NCBI RefSeq assembly: GCF_003945325.1
Contig: NZ_AP019307.1
Coordinates: 1,674,001-1,738,000 of the forward strand
DNA: 64,000 nt
Direction of reading: 5' to 3'
DNA from: Nocardioides baekrokdamisoli
GTDB lineage: Bacteria; Actinomycetota; Actinomycetes; Propionibacteriales; Nocardioidaceae
The notes beneath the pieces were generated by a model, which saw only the letters and a program-made list of their open reading frames with translations, did no database searches and was not told where the DNA came from. The translations under genes were made by a program, and so were the position numbers. Of this stretch, positions 34,459 to 43,719 are shown piece after piece (within the stretch, counting starts at the first letter, position 1; each line of letters opens with the position of its first letter).

Positions 34459-35153
34459 CAGCCGATCAGCCCTCTCGTCGCGTCGGTAATACAAGCCTCG
34501 AACACGTAGTTCTTAGTGTTGCGCAGAGTGGCAAGAGTAGCGCGCAAATCTGCGTCAAATGACTCGGAGCGCGGAGAGAGCGCCACATCAGCTCGAACGT
34601 CAATATCGAGCAGCAGCGCTAGCGAGTCCGCGTTTTGGGTGAACGCGGAGCTGATCCTTGCGATCGTTCCGACCTCGACGAACGGAACCTCTACCTGCAT
34701 GAACATGTCACTCACGCTCTGCGGTAGGTACGCAGACACCTCAACGGTGGTTCGCAGATAGTCACGGATCTCGACCACCTGGGTCGGCATCGGAATGTGG
34801 TTCACGAACCGAACGCTCGCGCCCGACACTAAGACAGGCCGAGTTACCGCCTTGTACCTAGACCAAGCAGCATCCGCGGCGGAGTCGAAGGAGTCCCACC
34901 CCACGTAGTGCCCACGTTGCGCAAATGCGAATCGATCCAGCGACACGAAGGACATGTGCGACTGCTCGCGGAGACCCAAGGAATATCCAACTAGCTCGCC
35001 AGTGGCGTCGAGCCCGTCGGTTACTAACGGAACGAACTGGCCACCGACGAGCTGCATTGGCATCGCCGTCTCTCCTGGACCGGCAACTGCCGGGAGGTTG
35101 GCGAGCACACTCGACTCCTCGCATTCCACCCTGAGCTCCACGATGGCTTCCAC
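34458..35153 (-). CDS. TIGR04255-like family protein, first gene of a three-gene unit
   Basis: At least 231 residues. Family-like features are VEAIVELRV at the start, SLDRFAFAQRGHYVGWDSF, SVRFVNHIPMPTQVVEIRDYL in the middle (resembling the RYINRI..P segment of TIGR04255), and a C-terminal TKNYVFEACITDATR. Function of this family is unknown; it often sits in variable genome regions. The coding frame stays open upstream to about 35237 and the missing family N-terminus (HYANAPIVEAIVEL) is encoded there, so translation probably starts earlier than the GTG at 35153. A CTG at 35237 follows GAGGAGGA. Codon use is more AT-rich than in neighbours. Confidence 0.65.
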   Translation of the reverse strand: MEAIVELRVECEESSVLANLPAVAGPGETAMPMQLVGGQFVPLVTDGLDATGELVGYSLGLREQSHMSFVSLDRFAFAQRGHYVGWDSFDSAADAAWSRYKAVTRPVLVSGASVRFVNHIPMPTQVVEIRDYLRTTVEVSAYLPQSVSDMFMQVEVPFVEVGTIARISSAFTQNADSLALLLDIDVRADVALSPRSESFDADLRATLATLRNTKNYVFEACITDATRGLIG

Positions 35154-35488
35154 GATCGGAGCGTTGGCGTAATGACAACCAAGCGTGAGACCACCTGGAA
35201 GGCGATCCCAGAACTCGTGTGGTGTGTTCGCGGTCAGCGCTCCTCCTCAGACAACGACGCACGCTCCGCCGGATATCGGCAGCCTATCCGGCGAGCTCTG
35301 CACCAGTGAGCAACTCGACCACACGGCGTCGATCGATGGCACCAGTTCCGAAGCTGAGTACCGGATCCACGTTCGCGCTTCACTAACTGCTGAACCGTCC
35401 GTGCGTCCGCAACCTCGTATTGGCTCAGCACGCGCAACGCCCTCACGGAGCATCGCCTCTAGGCGTCTCGGCGACATAACCTTCGAGC
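35154..35488. other. Divergent intergenic region with hidden N-terminus of the TIGR04255 gene
   Basis: 335 bases with no independently called gene. Bases 35154-35237 are probably coding for the N-terminus of the minus-strand gene. The rest must hold its promoter and the promoter of the plus-strand oxidoreductase; ACATAACC lies just before that start (35478). No repeat or RNA was seen. Confidence 0.5.
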
Positions 35489-37036
35489 ATGACCGATGCC
35501 TGGCTCAAGTACAACGCGGTCATCATCGGCGGCGGACACAACGGCCTCACCGCAGCCGCGTACCTCGCCAAGGCCGGACTCACCACACTCCTGCTCGAGC
35601 GCGACGACCACCTCGGCGGCGCGACGATGTCTGCGCAGGCGTTCAGGGGCGTCGACGCCCGGCTGTCGCGCTACTCGTACCTGGTCAGCCTCATGCCGCG
35701 CCAGATCATCGACGACCTCGGCCTCGATATCACGCTCGCGCGGCGTCGGTACGCCTCGTACACGCCGCTGCCCGGGACTGACACCGGGCTGCTGATCGAC
35801 CACGGCGACCCGGCGGCAACCGCGGCATCGTTCAATGCCGTCGGAGCAGAAGCCGACGCTGGCGCCTGGTCCGACTTCTACGCACGCACCAGCCACCTCG
35901 CCGCCACGATCTGGCCGACCATGACCCAGCCGCTCCAGCGCCGGTCCGCCATCGAACAGGCGATCGGCGACAACGAGATCGTCGCCGACTTCATCGACCG
36001 CCCACTCGGCGAGGTCCTCGAAGATACGTTCACCGACGACCTCGTCCGCGGCGTCGTCGCTACCGACGCCCTGATCGGGACGTTCGCCGACGTGCACGAG
36101 CCCGACCTGCGGCAGAACATCTGCTTCCTCTACCACGTGATCGGCGGCGGCACCGGTGACTGGGACGTGCCGATCGGAGGCATGGGCGCGGTCGCTGGCG
36201 AGCTCCACCAGGCGGCGGCCCGGGAAGGCGCCGACCTCCGGACCAGCTGCGACGTCACCCACGCAGCACCCGACCAGGTCACCTGGATCCAGGACGGCGT
36301 GGAGCACACCGTCACCACCGACCACCTGCTCTGGGCGGCCTCGCCCGCGGCGCTCGACCAACTTCGGGGCCAGGAGCCGGGGCTGTACGAAGGCTCCCAG
36401 ATCAAGGTCAACCTGATGCTCACCCGACTCCCGAAACTCAAGGACGGGGTCGAGCCGGCAGCGGCCTTCGGCGGTACGTTCCACATCAACGAGTCGTACT
36501 CACAGTTGCAGGACGCCTACCAACAGGCGCTCGACGGTGAGTTCCCCGACCCGATGCCCGCGGAGATCTACTGCCACTCATTGACCGACCCGAGCATCCT
36601 CGGCCCGGATCTCCGCGCCTCAGGCGCCCAGACCCTCACAGTGTTCGCCCTGCACGTGCCCCACCGACTCATCACAGGCACCGACAAGGAACGCGCTGAC
36701 CTGCAGCAGCGCGTACTCAACTCCCTCTCAGCGGTCCTGGCCGAGCCGATCGAGGACGTCCTCCTGCGCGACGCCGATGGCAACCCGTGCGTCGAGACGA
36801 AGACCACCCTGGACATCGAGAACGCGGTCGGCATGACGGGCGGCAACATCTTCCACGGACCGCTCACCTGGCCATGGGCCGAGGAGGACGAACCCCTCGA
36901 CACCCCGGCTCAACGCTGGGGAGTGACCAGCAAGTACGACGGGATCCTGCTCGCGGGTGCCGCGACGCGACGCGGCGGCGGAGTCAGTGGCCTCGGCGGA
37001 TATCACGCAGCGCAGGCCGTGCTGGAGAGCCGCTGA
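35489..37036 (+). CDS. FAD-dependent oxidoreductase, phytoene-desaturase/PYROXD2-like
   Basis: A 515-residue flavoprotein. The N-terminal Rossmann motif AVIIGGGHNGLTAAAYLAKAG (residues ~10-30) binds FAD. The family pattern continues with LLERDDHLGGATMS and ends with GVSGLGGYHAAQAVL, where the C-terminal FAD-binding part closes. Length and layout fit the NAD(P)/FAD-dependent oxidoreductases related to phytoene desaturase and human PYROXD2. No other carotenoid gene is near, so the substrate is open. GC-rich codon use marks the return from the island to core-like DNA. Confidence 0.85.
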   Translation: MTDAWLKYNAVIIGGGHNGLTAAAYLAKAGLTTLLLERDDHLGGATMSAQAFRGVDARLSRYSYLVSLMPRQIIDDLGLDITLARRRYASYTPLPGTDTGLLIDHGDPAATAASFNAVGAEADAGAWSDFYARTSHLAATIWPTMTQPLQRRSAIEQAIGDNEIVADFIDRPLGEVLEDTFTDDLVRGVVATDALIGTFADVHEPDLRQNICFLYHVIGGGTGDWDVPIGGMGAVAGELHQAAAREGADLRTSCDVTHAAPDQVTWIQDGVEHTVTTDHLLWAASPAALDQLRGQEPGLYEGSQIKVNLMLTRLPKLKDGVEPAAAFGGTFHINESYSQLQDAYQQALDGEFPDPMPAEIYCHSLTDPSILGPDLRASGAQTLTVFALHVPHRLITGTDKERADLQQRVLNSLSAVLAEPIEDVLLRDADGNPCVETKTTLDIENAVGMTGGNIFHGPLTWPWAEEDEPLDTPAQRWGVTSKYDGILLAGAATRRGGGVSGLGGYHAAQAVLESR

Positions 37037-37150
37037 TCACACCTCGTCAGTCACCTGAGCCCACACCTGAACTGGCGGGGCAGGAGACAGCGAACGCTTC
37101 GCGAGGATGGCAGTTGCGGCAGCCAGAGCCACCAGAGCGATGCGCTTCAT
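37037..37150 (-). CDS. DLW-39 family small protein
   Basis: A 37-residue protein, ATG 37150 to TGA 37037, with CAGGAG just upstream. It begins MKRIALVALAAATAILAKR (short hydrophobic segment then basic) and ends PPVQVWAQVTDEV. Length, hydrophobic start, W near the end and location next to tRNA-Ile match DLW-39 proteins, which lie in this spot in many actinobacteria. The D-L-W triplet is here QVW. Function unknown. Its stop abuts the stop of the opposing oxidoreductase with no gap. Confidence 0.8.
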   Translation of the reverse strand: MKRIALVALAAATAILAKRSLSPAPPVQVWAQVTDEV

Positions 37151-37173
37151 GGGGCTCCTGGAAGGAGAAGGGG

Positions 37174-37247
37174 TGGGCCTAGGAGGACTTGAACCTCCGA
37201 CCCCCACATTATCAGTGTGGTGCTCTAACCGTCTGAGCTATAGGCCC
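37174..37247 (-). tRNA. tRNA-Ile (anticodon GAT)
   Basis: The minus strand gives a 74-nt cloverleaf: acceptor GGGCCTA, D-arm GCTCAGACGGTTAGAGC, anticodon loop with CTGATAA (GAT), T-arm GGAGGTTCAAGTCCTCC and 3' TAGGCCCA. CCA is not encoded. Adjacent to DLW-39 and downstream of DUF3566, its usual position. Confidence 0.96.
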
Positions 37248-37325
37248 GGGTGGAACGTAGGTGGAAGCCCTACGAACCGAGGTGGAACGTTACCGGAGCG
37301 CGGCCCGTACGGACAAAACGACGGA

Positions 37326-37736
37326 TCAGCGCCGCACTTCCTGGAGCACCCAGCCGTTGCCGTCCGGGTCGGTGAAGTCGGCGAAGGAGTTGTACGTGGT
37401 GTGCTCCGGGTCCACGCCCGGCTGCCGGCCCGAGGCCGTCATGTGCCGGACCGCGGAGACGTCGACGCCGCGGTCGACCAACTCCGCCCGAGTCGCCTCG
37501 ATGTCGGTGACGACGAGGTGGAGCCCCTGTACGGATCCGGGCGGCGTGGTCACCAGACCGACACCGAAGGAGACCGAGCATGCCGAGCCGGGCGGCGTCA
37601 CCTGGACGACCCGGAACGATTCACCCGCGGTGTGGTCGACGTCCAGGACGAATCCGCACGCATCCACGTAGAAGGCCTTCGCCCGATCCACATCGGTGAC
37701 CGGGAGGAGGACGAGCTCGAGCCGGAACTCAGTCAT
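37326..37736 (-). CDS. VOC (glyoxalase/bleomycin-resistance) family protein
   Basis: A 136-residue protein with the paired beta-alpha-beta-beta-beta fold of the VOC superfamily. ELVLLPVTDVDRAKAFYVDA opens module one; GLHLVVTDIEATRAELVDRG opens module two; FTDPDGNGWVLQEVR closes with a metal-binding-like Glu. Members include dioxygenases and antibiotic-binding proteins; the substrate cannot be read. Overlaps the end of the DUF3566 gene by 8 bases, so they share a transcript. Confidence 0.88.
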   Translation of the reverse strand: MTEFRLELVLLPVTDVDRAKAFYVDACGFVLDVDHTAGESFRVVQVTPPGSACSVSFGVGLVTTPPGSVQGLHLVVTDIEATRAELVDRGVDVSAVRHMTASGRQPGVDPEHTTYNSFADFTDPDGNGWVLQEVRR

Positions 37737-38211
37737 CTTCCGGTCCGGGGACCTCGCCTGCCAACGTCAGGTTGATGCCACCCACCGTCTCGGCCGCCAG
37801 GTTGTAGAGGTACGCCCCCAGGGTTGCGCCGGTGGTCACCACGACAACCTCGACGAGCGACACGACCAACATGAATCCGATCACCCGGAACGTCGACAGG
37901 TAGTCCGTCACCGAGAACGTCGAGCCGTTGTTGAGGATCGTCTGGACCGACCGGTTGATGTCGTCCCAGACCCCGATCGCACCCAGCACCCACCACAGCA
38001 CGACGGTCGCGATCATCATCGCGATGCCGATCCCGATCGAGATGACGAAGGCGATCCGCCCGACCGACCACGGGTCGACGCGTACGACCTTGACCTTGGC
38101 GAAGCCTTGATGAGTCTCCGGCGTCACCGAGCGTACGGCGGCCGCGATCCGGCCCATCCGGGTCTGGGTGTCGTCCACAGACTCATGCACGCGGGTGGCG
38201 TCGTCGTTCAT
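37729..38211 (-). CDS. DUF3566 membrane protein
   Basis: A 160-residue protein. A cytosolic N-terminus is followed by the DUF3566 domain: KVKVVRVDPWSVGRIAFVIS with the first helix, WWVLGAIGVWDDINRSV, then VTDYLSTFRVIGFMLVV and a third hydrophobic segment LGAYLYNLAAETVGGINLTL. It lies downstream of gyrA in nearly all actinobacteria; function unknown. ATG overlaps the gyrA stop (TGATG), which implies coupled expression. Confidence 0.93.
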   Translation of the reverse strand: MNDDATRVHESVDDTQTRMGRIAAAVRSVTPETHQGFAKVKVVRVDPWSVGRIAFVISIGIGIAMMIATVVLWWVLGAIGVWDDINRSVQTILNNGSTFSVTDYLSTFRVIGFMLVVSLVEVVVVTTGATLGAYLYNLAAETVGGINLTLAGEVPGPEDD

Positions 38212-40784
38212 CAGGCCTCAGTCTCCTCCACGGTCTCGACAGGCTCGACCACCGAACCTTCGTCGCCTTCGGCCTCCTCGTCGGCTGCCTCCACCGAGCG
38301 TGCGACCACAGCGACCGTGTCGCCCTTCTTGGGCGACACGAACTTCACGCCCTGAGTATCGCGGCCCGTCGGGCGGAAGTCATCGTTGATCGGGGAGCGT
38401 ACGACCTGGCCCGATGCGGTGATCGAGAGCACCTCGTCGCCGTCGCGGACGATGAACGCACCGACCAGGCCGCCACGGTCCTCGTTCGCCAGCTTCATCG
38501 CCTTGATGCCGATGCCGCCACGGGACTGGGTCCGGTAGTCCGAGATCCGGCTGCGCTTGGCGAAACCGCCGTCGGTGATCGTGAAGACGTACTGGACGTT
38601 CTCGTCCGACTCCTCCGCCGCGACATCCTCGGCGCGGATGATCGACATCGAGAGCAACGAGTCGTCACCGCGGAACTTCATGCCCGTGACACCACCCGTG
38701 ACACGACCCATCGGCCGCAGCTGCGAGTCGTCCGCCCGGAAGCGCACAGACTGACCGCGACGCGACACCAGCAGGATGTCGTCCTCACCGTTGACCAGTT
38801 CGGCACCGATCAGCTCGTCGTCGTCCTCGCGGAAGTTGATCGCGATGACGCCGGCCTGGCGCGGAGAGTTGTAGTCACCGAGCTTCGTCTTCTTCACCAG
38901 ACCCGACCGCGTCGCCAGCACCAGGTACGGCGCCTGCTCGTAGTCGCGGATGGCGAGGACCTGGGCGATCGACTCGTCCGGCAGGAAGCTCAGCAGCCCG
39001 GCCACGTGACCACCCTTCGCGTCACGCGACGCCTCCGGGAGGTTGTACGCCTTGGTCCGGTAGACCCGACCGGCCGTGGTGAAGAACAACAACCAGTGGT
39101 GGTTGGTCGTGGAGATGAAGTGCTCGACCACGTCGTCACCGCGCAGCGACGCACCGCGTACGCCCTTGCCGCCACGCTTCTGGGTCCGGTACTGGTCCGC
39201 GCGGGTGCGCTTGGCGTACCCACCGCGGGTGATCGAGACGACGAGCTCCTCATCGGGGATGAGGTCCTCCATCGACAGGTCGCCCTCGGACGCGATGAAC
39301 TGCGAGCGACGGTCGTTGCCGAACTTGTCCGTGATCTCGCCGAGCTCGGTGATGACGATCGAACGCTGACGCTCCGGGCGGGCGAGGATGTCATTGAGGT
39401 CGGCGATGATGAGCTCGAGCTCAGCCAACTCGTCGAGGATCTTCTGACGCTGCAGCGCTGCCAGTTGGCGCAGCTGCATGTCGAGGATGGCGGTCGCCTG
39501 GATCTCGTCGATGTCGAGCAACGCGATCAAGCCGGTGCGAGCCTCGGCGACGTCCGGCGACCGACGGATGAGCGCGATGACCTCGTCGAGCATGTCCAGC
39601 GCCTTGGCCAGACCCCGGAAGATGTGCGCGCGCTCCTCGGCCTTGCGCAGCCGGAAGGCCGTACGCCGCTGGATGACCTCGATCTGGTGGGCCACCCAGT
39701 TGGAGATGAACTGGTCGATGGTCAACGTACGCGGGACGCCGTCGACCAGCGCGAGCATGTTCGCGCTGAAGTTGGTCTGCAGCTCGGTGTGCTTGAGCAG
39801 GTTGTTGAGGACGACGCGGGCGACGGCGTCGCGCTTGAGTACGACGACGAGACGCTGACCCGTACGCGAGGAGGTGTCGTCGCGTACGTCCGCGATGCCC
39901 TGGACCTTGCCGGAGTCGGCCAGCTCGGCGATCTTCAGCGCGAGGTTGTCCGGGTTCACCATGTACGGCAACTCGGTGATGATCAGGCAGGTGCGGCCCT
40001 TGTTGTCCTCATCGACCTCGATGACAGCGCGCTGGGTGATCGAGCCGCGACCGGTGCGGTACGCCTGCTCGATGCCGGAGCGACCAACGATGAGCGCACC
40101 GTTGGGGAAGTCCGGGCCCTTGATCCGCTCGACGAGAGCATCCTGGAGTTCCTCACGCGAGGCATCCGGGTGCTCCAGCGCCCACTTCGCGCCTTCGGCC
40201 ACCTCACGCAGGTTGTGCGGCGGGATGTTCGTGGCCATGCCGACCGCGATGCCGGCGGAACCGTTGACGAGCAGGTTCGGGAACCGGGCCGGCAGGATGA
40301 CCGGCTCCTCGGTCTTGCCGTCGTAGTTCGGCTGCATGTTGACGGTGTCTTCATCGATGTCGCGCACCATCTCCATGGCCAGCGGCGCCATCTTGCATTC
40401 GGTGTATCGCATCGCAGCCGCGGGGTCGTTGCCCGGCGAACCGAAGTTGCCCTGCCCGCTGATCAGCGGCGCCCGCATCACCCACGGCTGCGCCAACCGG
40501 ACCAAGGTGTCGTAGATCGCCGAGTCGCCGTGCGGGTGGTACTGACCCATCACGTCACCGACGATGCGGGAACACTTGTTGAAGCCACGGTCCGGGCGGT
40601 AGCCGCCGTCGTACATCGCGTAGAGCACTCGACGGTGCACCGGCTTCAGGCCGTCGCGTACGTCCGGGAGGGCTCGGCCGACAATGACGGCCATCGCGTA
40701 GTCGATGTAGCTGCGCTGCATCGAGGTCTGCAGTTCGATCGGGCGGATGCGAGCGTCGCCCAGGTCGTTGTTGATCTCAGTCAT
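38211..40784 (-). CDS. gyrA: DNA gyrase subunit A
   Basis: An 857-residue protein. The quinolone-resistance region reads [17 protein letters not shown] (Ser88, Asp92 in this numbering: the susceptible pattern), and the catalytic Tyr is Y127 in AAAMRYTE. The C-terminal half has the beta-pinwheel with the GyrA box QRGGKG (as [10 protein letters not shown]). The tail is acidic (EEAEGDEG...). It forms the double-strand break and passage part of the A2B2 enzyme that introduces negative supercoils. Lies 16 bp after gyrB. Confidence 0.98.
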   Translation of the reverse strand: MTEINNDLGDARIRPIELQTSMQRSYIDYAMAVIVGRALPDVRDGLKPVHRRVLYAMYDGGYRPDRGFNKCSRIVGDVMGQYHPHGDSAIYDTLVRLAQPWVMRAPLISGQGNFGSPGNDPAAAMRYTECKMAPLAMEMVRDIDEDTVNMQPNYDGKTEEPVILPARFPNLLVNGSAGIAVGMATNIPPHNLREVAEGAKWALEHPDASREELQDALVERIKGPDFPNGALIVGRSGIEQAYRTGRGSITQRAVIEVDEDNKGRTCLIITELPYMVNPDNLALKIAELADSGKVQGIADVRDDTSSRTGQRLVVVLKRDAVARVVLNNLLKHTELQTNFSANMLALVDGVPRTLTIDQFISNWVAHQIEVIQRRTAFRLRKAEERAHIFRGLAKALDMLDEVIALIRRSPDVAEARTGLIALLDIDEIQATAILDMQLRQLAALQRQKILDELAELELIIADLNDILARPERQRSIVITELGEITDKFGNDRRSQFIASEGDLSMEDLIPDEELVVSITRGGYAKRTRADQYRTQKRGGKGVRGASLRGDDVVEHFISTTNHHWLLFFTTAGRVYRTKAYNLPEASRDAKGGHVAGLLSFLPDESIAQVLAIRDYEQAPYLVLATRSGLVKKTKLGDYNSPRQAGVIAINFREDDDELIGAELVNGEDDILLVSRRGQSVRFRADDSQLRPMGRVTGGVTGMKFRGDDSLLSMSIIRAEDVAAEESDENVQYVFTITDGGFAKRSRISDYRTQSRGGIGIKAMKLANEDRGGLVGAFIVRDGDEVLSITASGQVVRSPINDDFRPTGRDTQGVKFVSPKKGDTVAVVARSVEAADEEAEGDEGSVVEPVETVEETEA

Positions 40785-40800
40785 CAGTCTTCAGTCCAGA

Positions 40801-42900
40801 TCAGATATCGAGGAAACGTACGTCTTTGGCGTTGCGCTGGATGAACGTCCGTCGCTGCTCGACGTCCTCTCCCATGAGGATCGAGAAGATCTCGTCCGCG
40901 GCAGCGGCGTCCTCCAGCGTGACCTGCAGCATCAGCCGTTGGTCCGGATCCATCGTGGTCTCCCACAACTCATCGGCGTTCATCTCACCAAGACCCTTGT
41001 AGCGCTGGACCGGGTTGTCCTTCGGCAACTTCTTGCCCTGGCCGAGACCGTCCGCCATCACCGCGTCGCGCTCGGCGTCGGAGTAGACGAACTCGTGCTC
41101 GTGCGGCTTGTTCCACCGGAGTCGGTAGAGCGGCGGCTGCGCGAGGTAGACGTACCCACCCTCGATCAGCGGACGCATGAAACGGAACAGCAGCGTCAGC
41201 AGCAGGGTGTTGATGTGGTGGCCGTCGACATCTGCATCGGCCATCAGCACGACCTTGTGATACCGCAGTTTGGCGATGTCGAAGTCGTCACTCACGCCCG
41301 TGCCGAGTGCGGAGATGATCGCCTGGACCTCGGTGTTGGCAAGCACCTTGTCCAGGCGCGCCTTCTCGACGTTGAGGATCTTGCCTCGGATCGGGAGGAT
41401 TGCCTGTATCCGCGGATCGCGACCGGACTTCGCCGACCCACCTGCGGAGTCACCCTCGACGACGAAGACCTCGCACTCCTCCGGGTTGGTCGACTGGCAG
41501 TCAGCCAACTTGCCCGGGAGCGAGCCCTTGCCGAGCAGCCCCTTGCGATCACGCGCGAGGTCGCGAGCCTTGCGAGCCGCGATACGTGCGGTCGCGGCTG
41601 CCATGGCCTTGCGGATGATCTCCTTGCCGTCGTTCGGATTCTGCTCGAGCCAGGCACCGAGCTGGTCGTTGACGATGCCCTGGGTGAACCCCTTGGCCTC
41701 GGTGTTGCCGAGCTTGGACTTGGTCTGCCCTTCGAACTGCGGCTCGCCGATCTTGAGGCTGATGATCGCGGTGAGGCCCTCACGGATGTCGTCACCGGTG
41801 AGGCGGTCCTCCTTCTTCTTGATCAGACCCCAGGTCTCGCCCCACTTGTTCATCAGGGTGGTGAGCGCCGCCCGGAAGCCCTCTTCGTGCGTACCGCCCT
41901 CAGGTGTGTTGATCGTGTTCGCGAAGGTGTGGACGCTCTCGTTGTACGTCGAGACCTGCCACTGCATCGCGACCTCGAGGCTCATGTGGTTGTCGACCTC
42001 GGGGCCGGTCTCCGCCTCGAACGAGATGATCGAACTGACCGGGCTCTTGCGCTTGTTGAGGTGCTCGACGTAGTCGACCAGCCCGCGCTCGTACAGGAAG
42101 ACCTGCTCGAGTACGCGCTCCGCGCCTTCGGCCGCGTGCAGCTCATCGGCTTCGTGCTTGGTGTCGTCGACGTACTCGGCGTCCTCCTCCAGCGCCTCGA
42201 CGATGTCGGCCACCTCGGGCCGCTCGTCGCGGAGCACGATCGTCAGGCCCTTGTTGAGGAAGGCCATCTCGCGGAACCGGGTCGAGATCGTCTCGAGGTT
42301 GTATTCGGTGGTCTCGAACGTGTCCTTGCTGGCGAACCAGGTGACGCTCGTTCCGGTCTTCTCGTCGTCCGCGAGGTCGCGGACCTCGCGCAGGGCGTAG
42401 TCCGGGGCGCCGTGGGTGAATTCCTGCTCCCAGAGCTTGCCGCGGTTCTTCACCTCGAGGTGGAGCTTGCTCGAGAGCGCGTTCACCACGGAGACGCCGA
42501 CGCCGTGCAGACCGCCGGACACCTTGTAGCCGCCGCCACCGAACTTGCCACCGGCGTGCAGGACGGTGAGCGCGAGCGTTGCCGCCGGCAACTCCTGACC
42601 GGGCGCGGTCCCGGTCGGGATGCCTCGACCGTTGTCGTCGACCCGGACGCTGCCATCAGCCTGAAGGGTGACGGTGATCGTGTCGCAGTAGCCGGCCAGT
42701 GCCTCGTCGACGGAGTTGTCGACGATCTCCCAGATCAGGTGGTGAAGGCCCCGTACGCCGGTGGAACCGATGTACATACCGGGCCGCTTGCGTACGGCCT
42801 CCAGACCTTCCAGGACCTGGATGGCGGAAGCGTCGTACTCGACACCTTCGACCGTTCCCGACCCCTTGACCTCGCCTGCGGGCTGGTTCTCGTCGACCAC
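40801..42900 (-). CDS. gyrB: DNA gyrase subunit B
   Basis: A 699-residue protein from the GTG at 42900, preceded by AGAAGGGG. The longer open frame upstream lacks homology. GHKL ATPase motifs are [25 protein letters not shown] and [21 protein letters not shown] motifs are [15 protein letters not shown] and [21 protein letters not shown] is near the end. It provides ATP-driven strand passage with GyrA. The Gly-rich [13 protein letters not shown] loop is the usual one. Confidence 0.98.
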   Translation of the reverse strand: MVDENQPAGEVKGSGTVEGVEYDASAIQVLEGLEAVRKRPGMYIGSTGVRGLHHLIWEIVDNSVDEALAGYCDTITVTLQADGSVRVDDNGRGIPTGTAPGQELPAATLALTVLHAGGKFGGGGYKVSGGLHGVGVSVVNALSSKLHLEVKNRGKLWEQEFTHGAPDYALREVRDLADDEKTGTSVTWFASKDTFETTEYNLETISTRFREMAFLNKGLTIVLRDERPEVADIVEALEEDAEYVDDTKHEADELHAAEGAERVLEQVFLYERGLVDYVEHLNKRKSPVSSIISFEAETGPEVDNHMSLEVAMQWQVSTYNESVHTFANTINTPEGGTHEEGFRAALTTLMNKWGETWGLIKKKEDRLTGDDIREGLTAIISLKIGEPQFEGQTKSKLGNTEAKGFTQGIVNDQLGAWLEQNPNDGKEIIRKAMAAATARIAARKARDLARDRKGLLGKGSLPGKLADCQSTNPEECEVFVVEGDSAGGSAKSGRDPRIQAILPIRGKILNVEKARLDKVLANTEVQAIISALGTGVSDDFDIAKLRYHKVVLMADADVDGHHINTLLLTLLFRFMRPLIEGGYVYLAQPPLYRLRWNKPHEHEFVYSDAERDAVMADGLGQGKKLPKDNPVQRYKGLGEMNADELWETTMDPDQRLMLQVTLEDAAAADEIFSILMGEDVEQRRTFIQRNAKDVRFLDI

Positions 42901-43149
42901 TCCGGACCCCTTCTGTACGCGAATCGGGCCGACCCTGCTTTGCGCACCCTGGTGGTGCACACGTGAGGGGCTGGCCCGGAGGCTCAGTTTAGCCTTCAAG
43001 GGCCCAGAACCGAGTGAAGTGCGTACGGAATCTGGGGATCTGGGACGAAAAGTGTCCCTCTGTGGCCAAAAAATGGCCTTTCGCGGCACTTTCCAGGGTC
43101 CAGACGACTCCCTATACGTCCCTCCCGCCGCTGACGCGCCCACGAGCGA
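42901..43149. promoter_or_regulatory. gyrB upstream region
   Basis: 249 bases between DUF721 and gyrB, read on the minus strand. A TAAACT hexamer around 42990 is a reasonable -10 for gyrB. A short hairpin GGCCA-A5-TGGCC lies at 43064-43078. No gene seen. Confidence 0.4.
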
Positions 43150-43719
43150 TCATCCGTAGGTGTCGCGCGGCCCTCTCCCCTTGACCGAATAGCGGCCCTT
43201 TTTCCACGTCGGTCCCTGGGGTCCGACGACGGCGATCGCGGTCACCGTGCCGTGGCCGAGTTCGTCGTTGAGACGAGCCACGATCTGGGGCGCGAGCAGG
43301 GTCAACTGCGTCGCCCACGGCGTGGAATCCGTACGCACCGTGAGCACGCCGTCGTTGAACGACTCGGGTGTCGCATGCTCGCCGATGTCGTCCCCGACGA
43401 GCTCGGTCCACCTTCCGAACAGGCTGTGGACCCGCAGGTTCACGTCCCACCCGTGGTCGCCGATCAGGCGCTCAAGGAGGTTCTTGACCAGCTGAGGGTC
43501 GCGGTCGTCCGGCCCGCTCCCGGTCGTCCTGGTGTTCCGGATGGGGTAGCTGGTGCGCAGCCGGGCGCGGGTCGCCGGGGTCGTGCCCTGGACCACGCGG
43601 TTCATGGTCCGGGCGAGATCCAGACCGTCCACCTCGTGCTCGTCGTCGACCTCGGCGGGCTCGGCGGCGTCTGCATCGTCTGTTGATCCCGTCGAAACCA
43701 CCGGGTCGTCAGGATTCAC
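43150..43719 (-). CDS. DUF721 protein
   Basis: A 189-residue protein. The acidic N-terminal ~90 residues are low complexity; the DUF721 domain follows, with [34 protein letters not shown] and a C-terminal [20 protein letters not shown]. Family members lie next to recF and gyrB in actinobacteria and are thought to act in replication or translation initiation, without proof. The GTG start is inside a parS-like sequence and inside the end of recF (11-bp overlap). Confidence 0.88.
   Translation of the reverse strand: MNPDDPVVSTGSTDDADAAEPAEVDDEHEVDGLDLARTMNRVVQGTTPATRARLRTSYPIRNTRTTGSGPDDRDPQLVKNLLERLIGDHGWDVNLRVHSLFGRWTELVGDDIGEHATPESFNDGVLTVRTDSTPWATQLTLLAPQIVARLNDELGHGTVTAIAVVGPQGPTWKKGRYSVKGRGPRDTYG

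Noticed and set aside
35489..37036. Carotenoid biosynthesis cluster
   Set aside because: The oxidoreductase is phytoene-desaturase-like, but no crtB, crtE or cyclase gene is near; a general FAD oxidoreductase is the safer call.
39006..42966. Long plus-strand open frames opposite gyrA and gyrB
   Set aside because: Low-complexity Arg/Asp/Val-rich translations typical of antisense to GC-rich genes.
42901..43143. N-terminal extension of gyrB to 43143
   Set aside because: No GyrB homology before the GTG at 42900, which has its own ribosome-binding site; the extra part is the promoter region.
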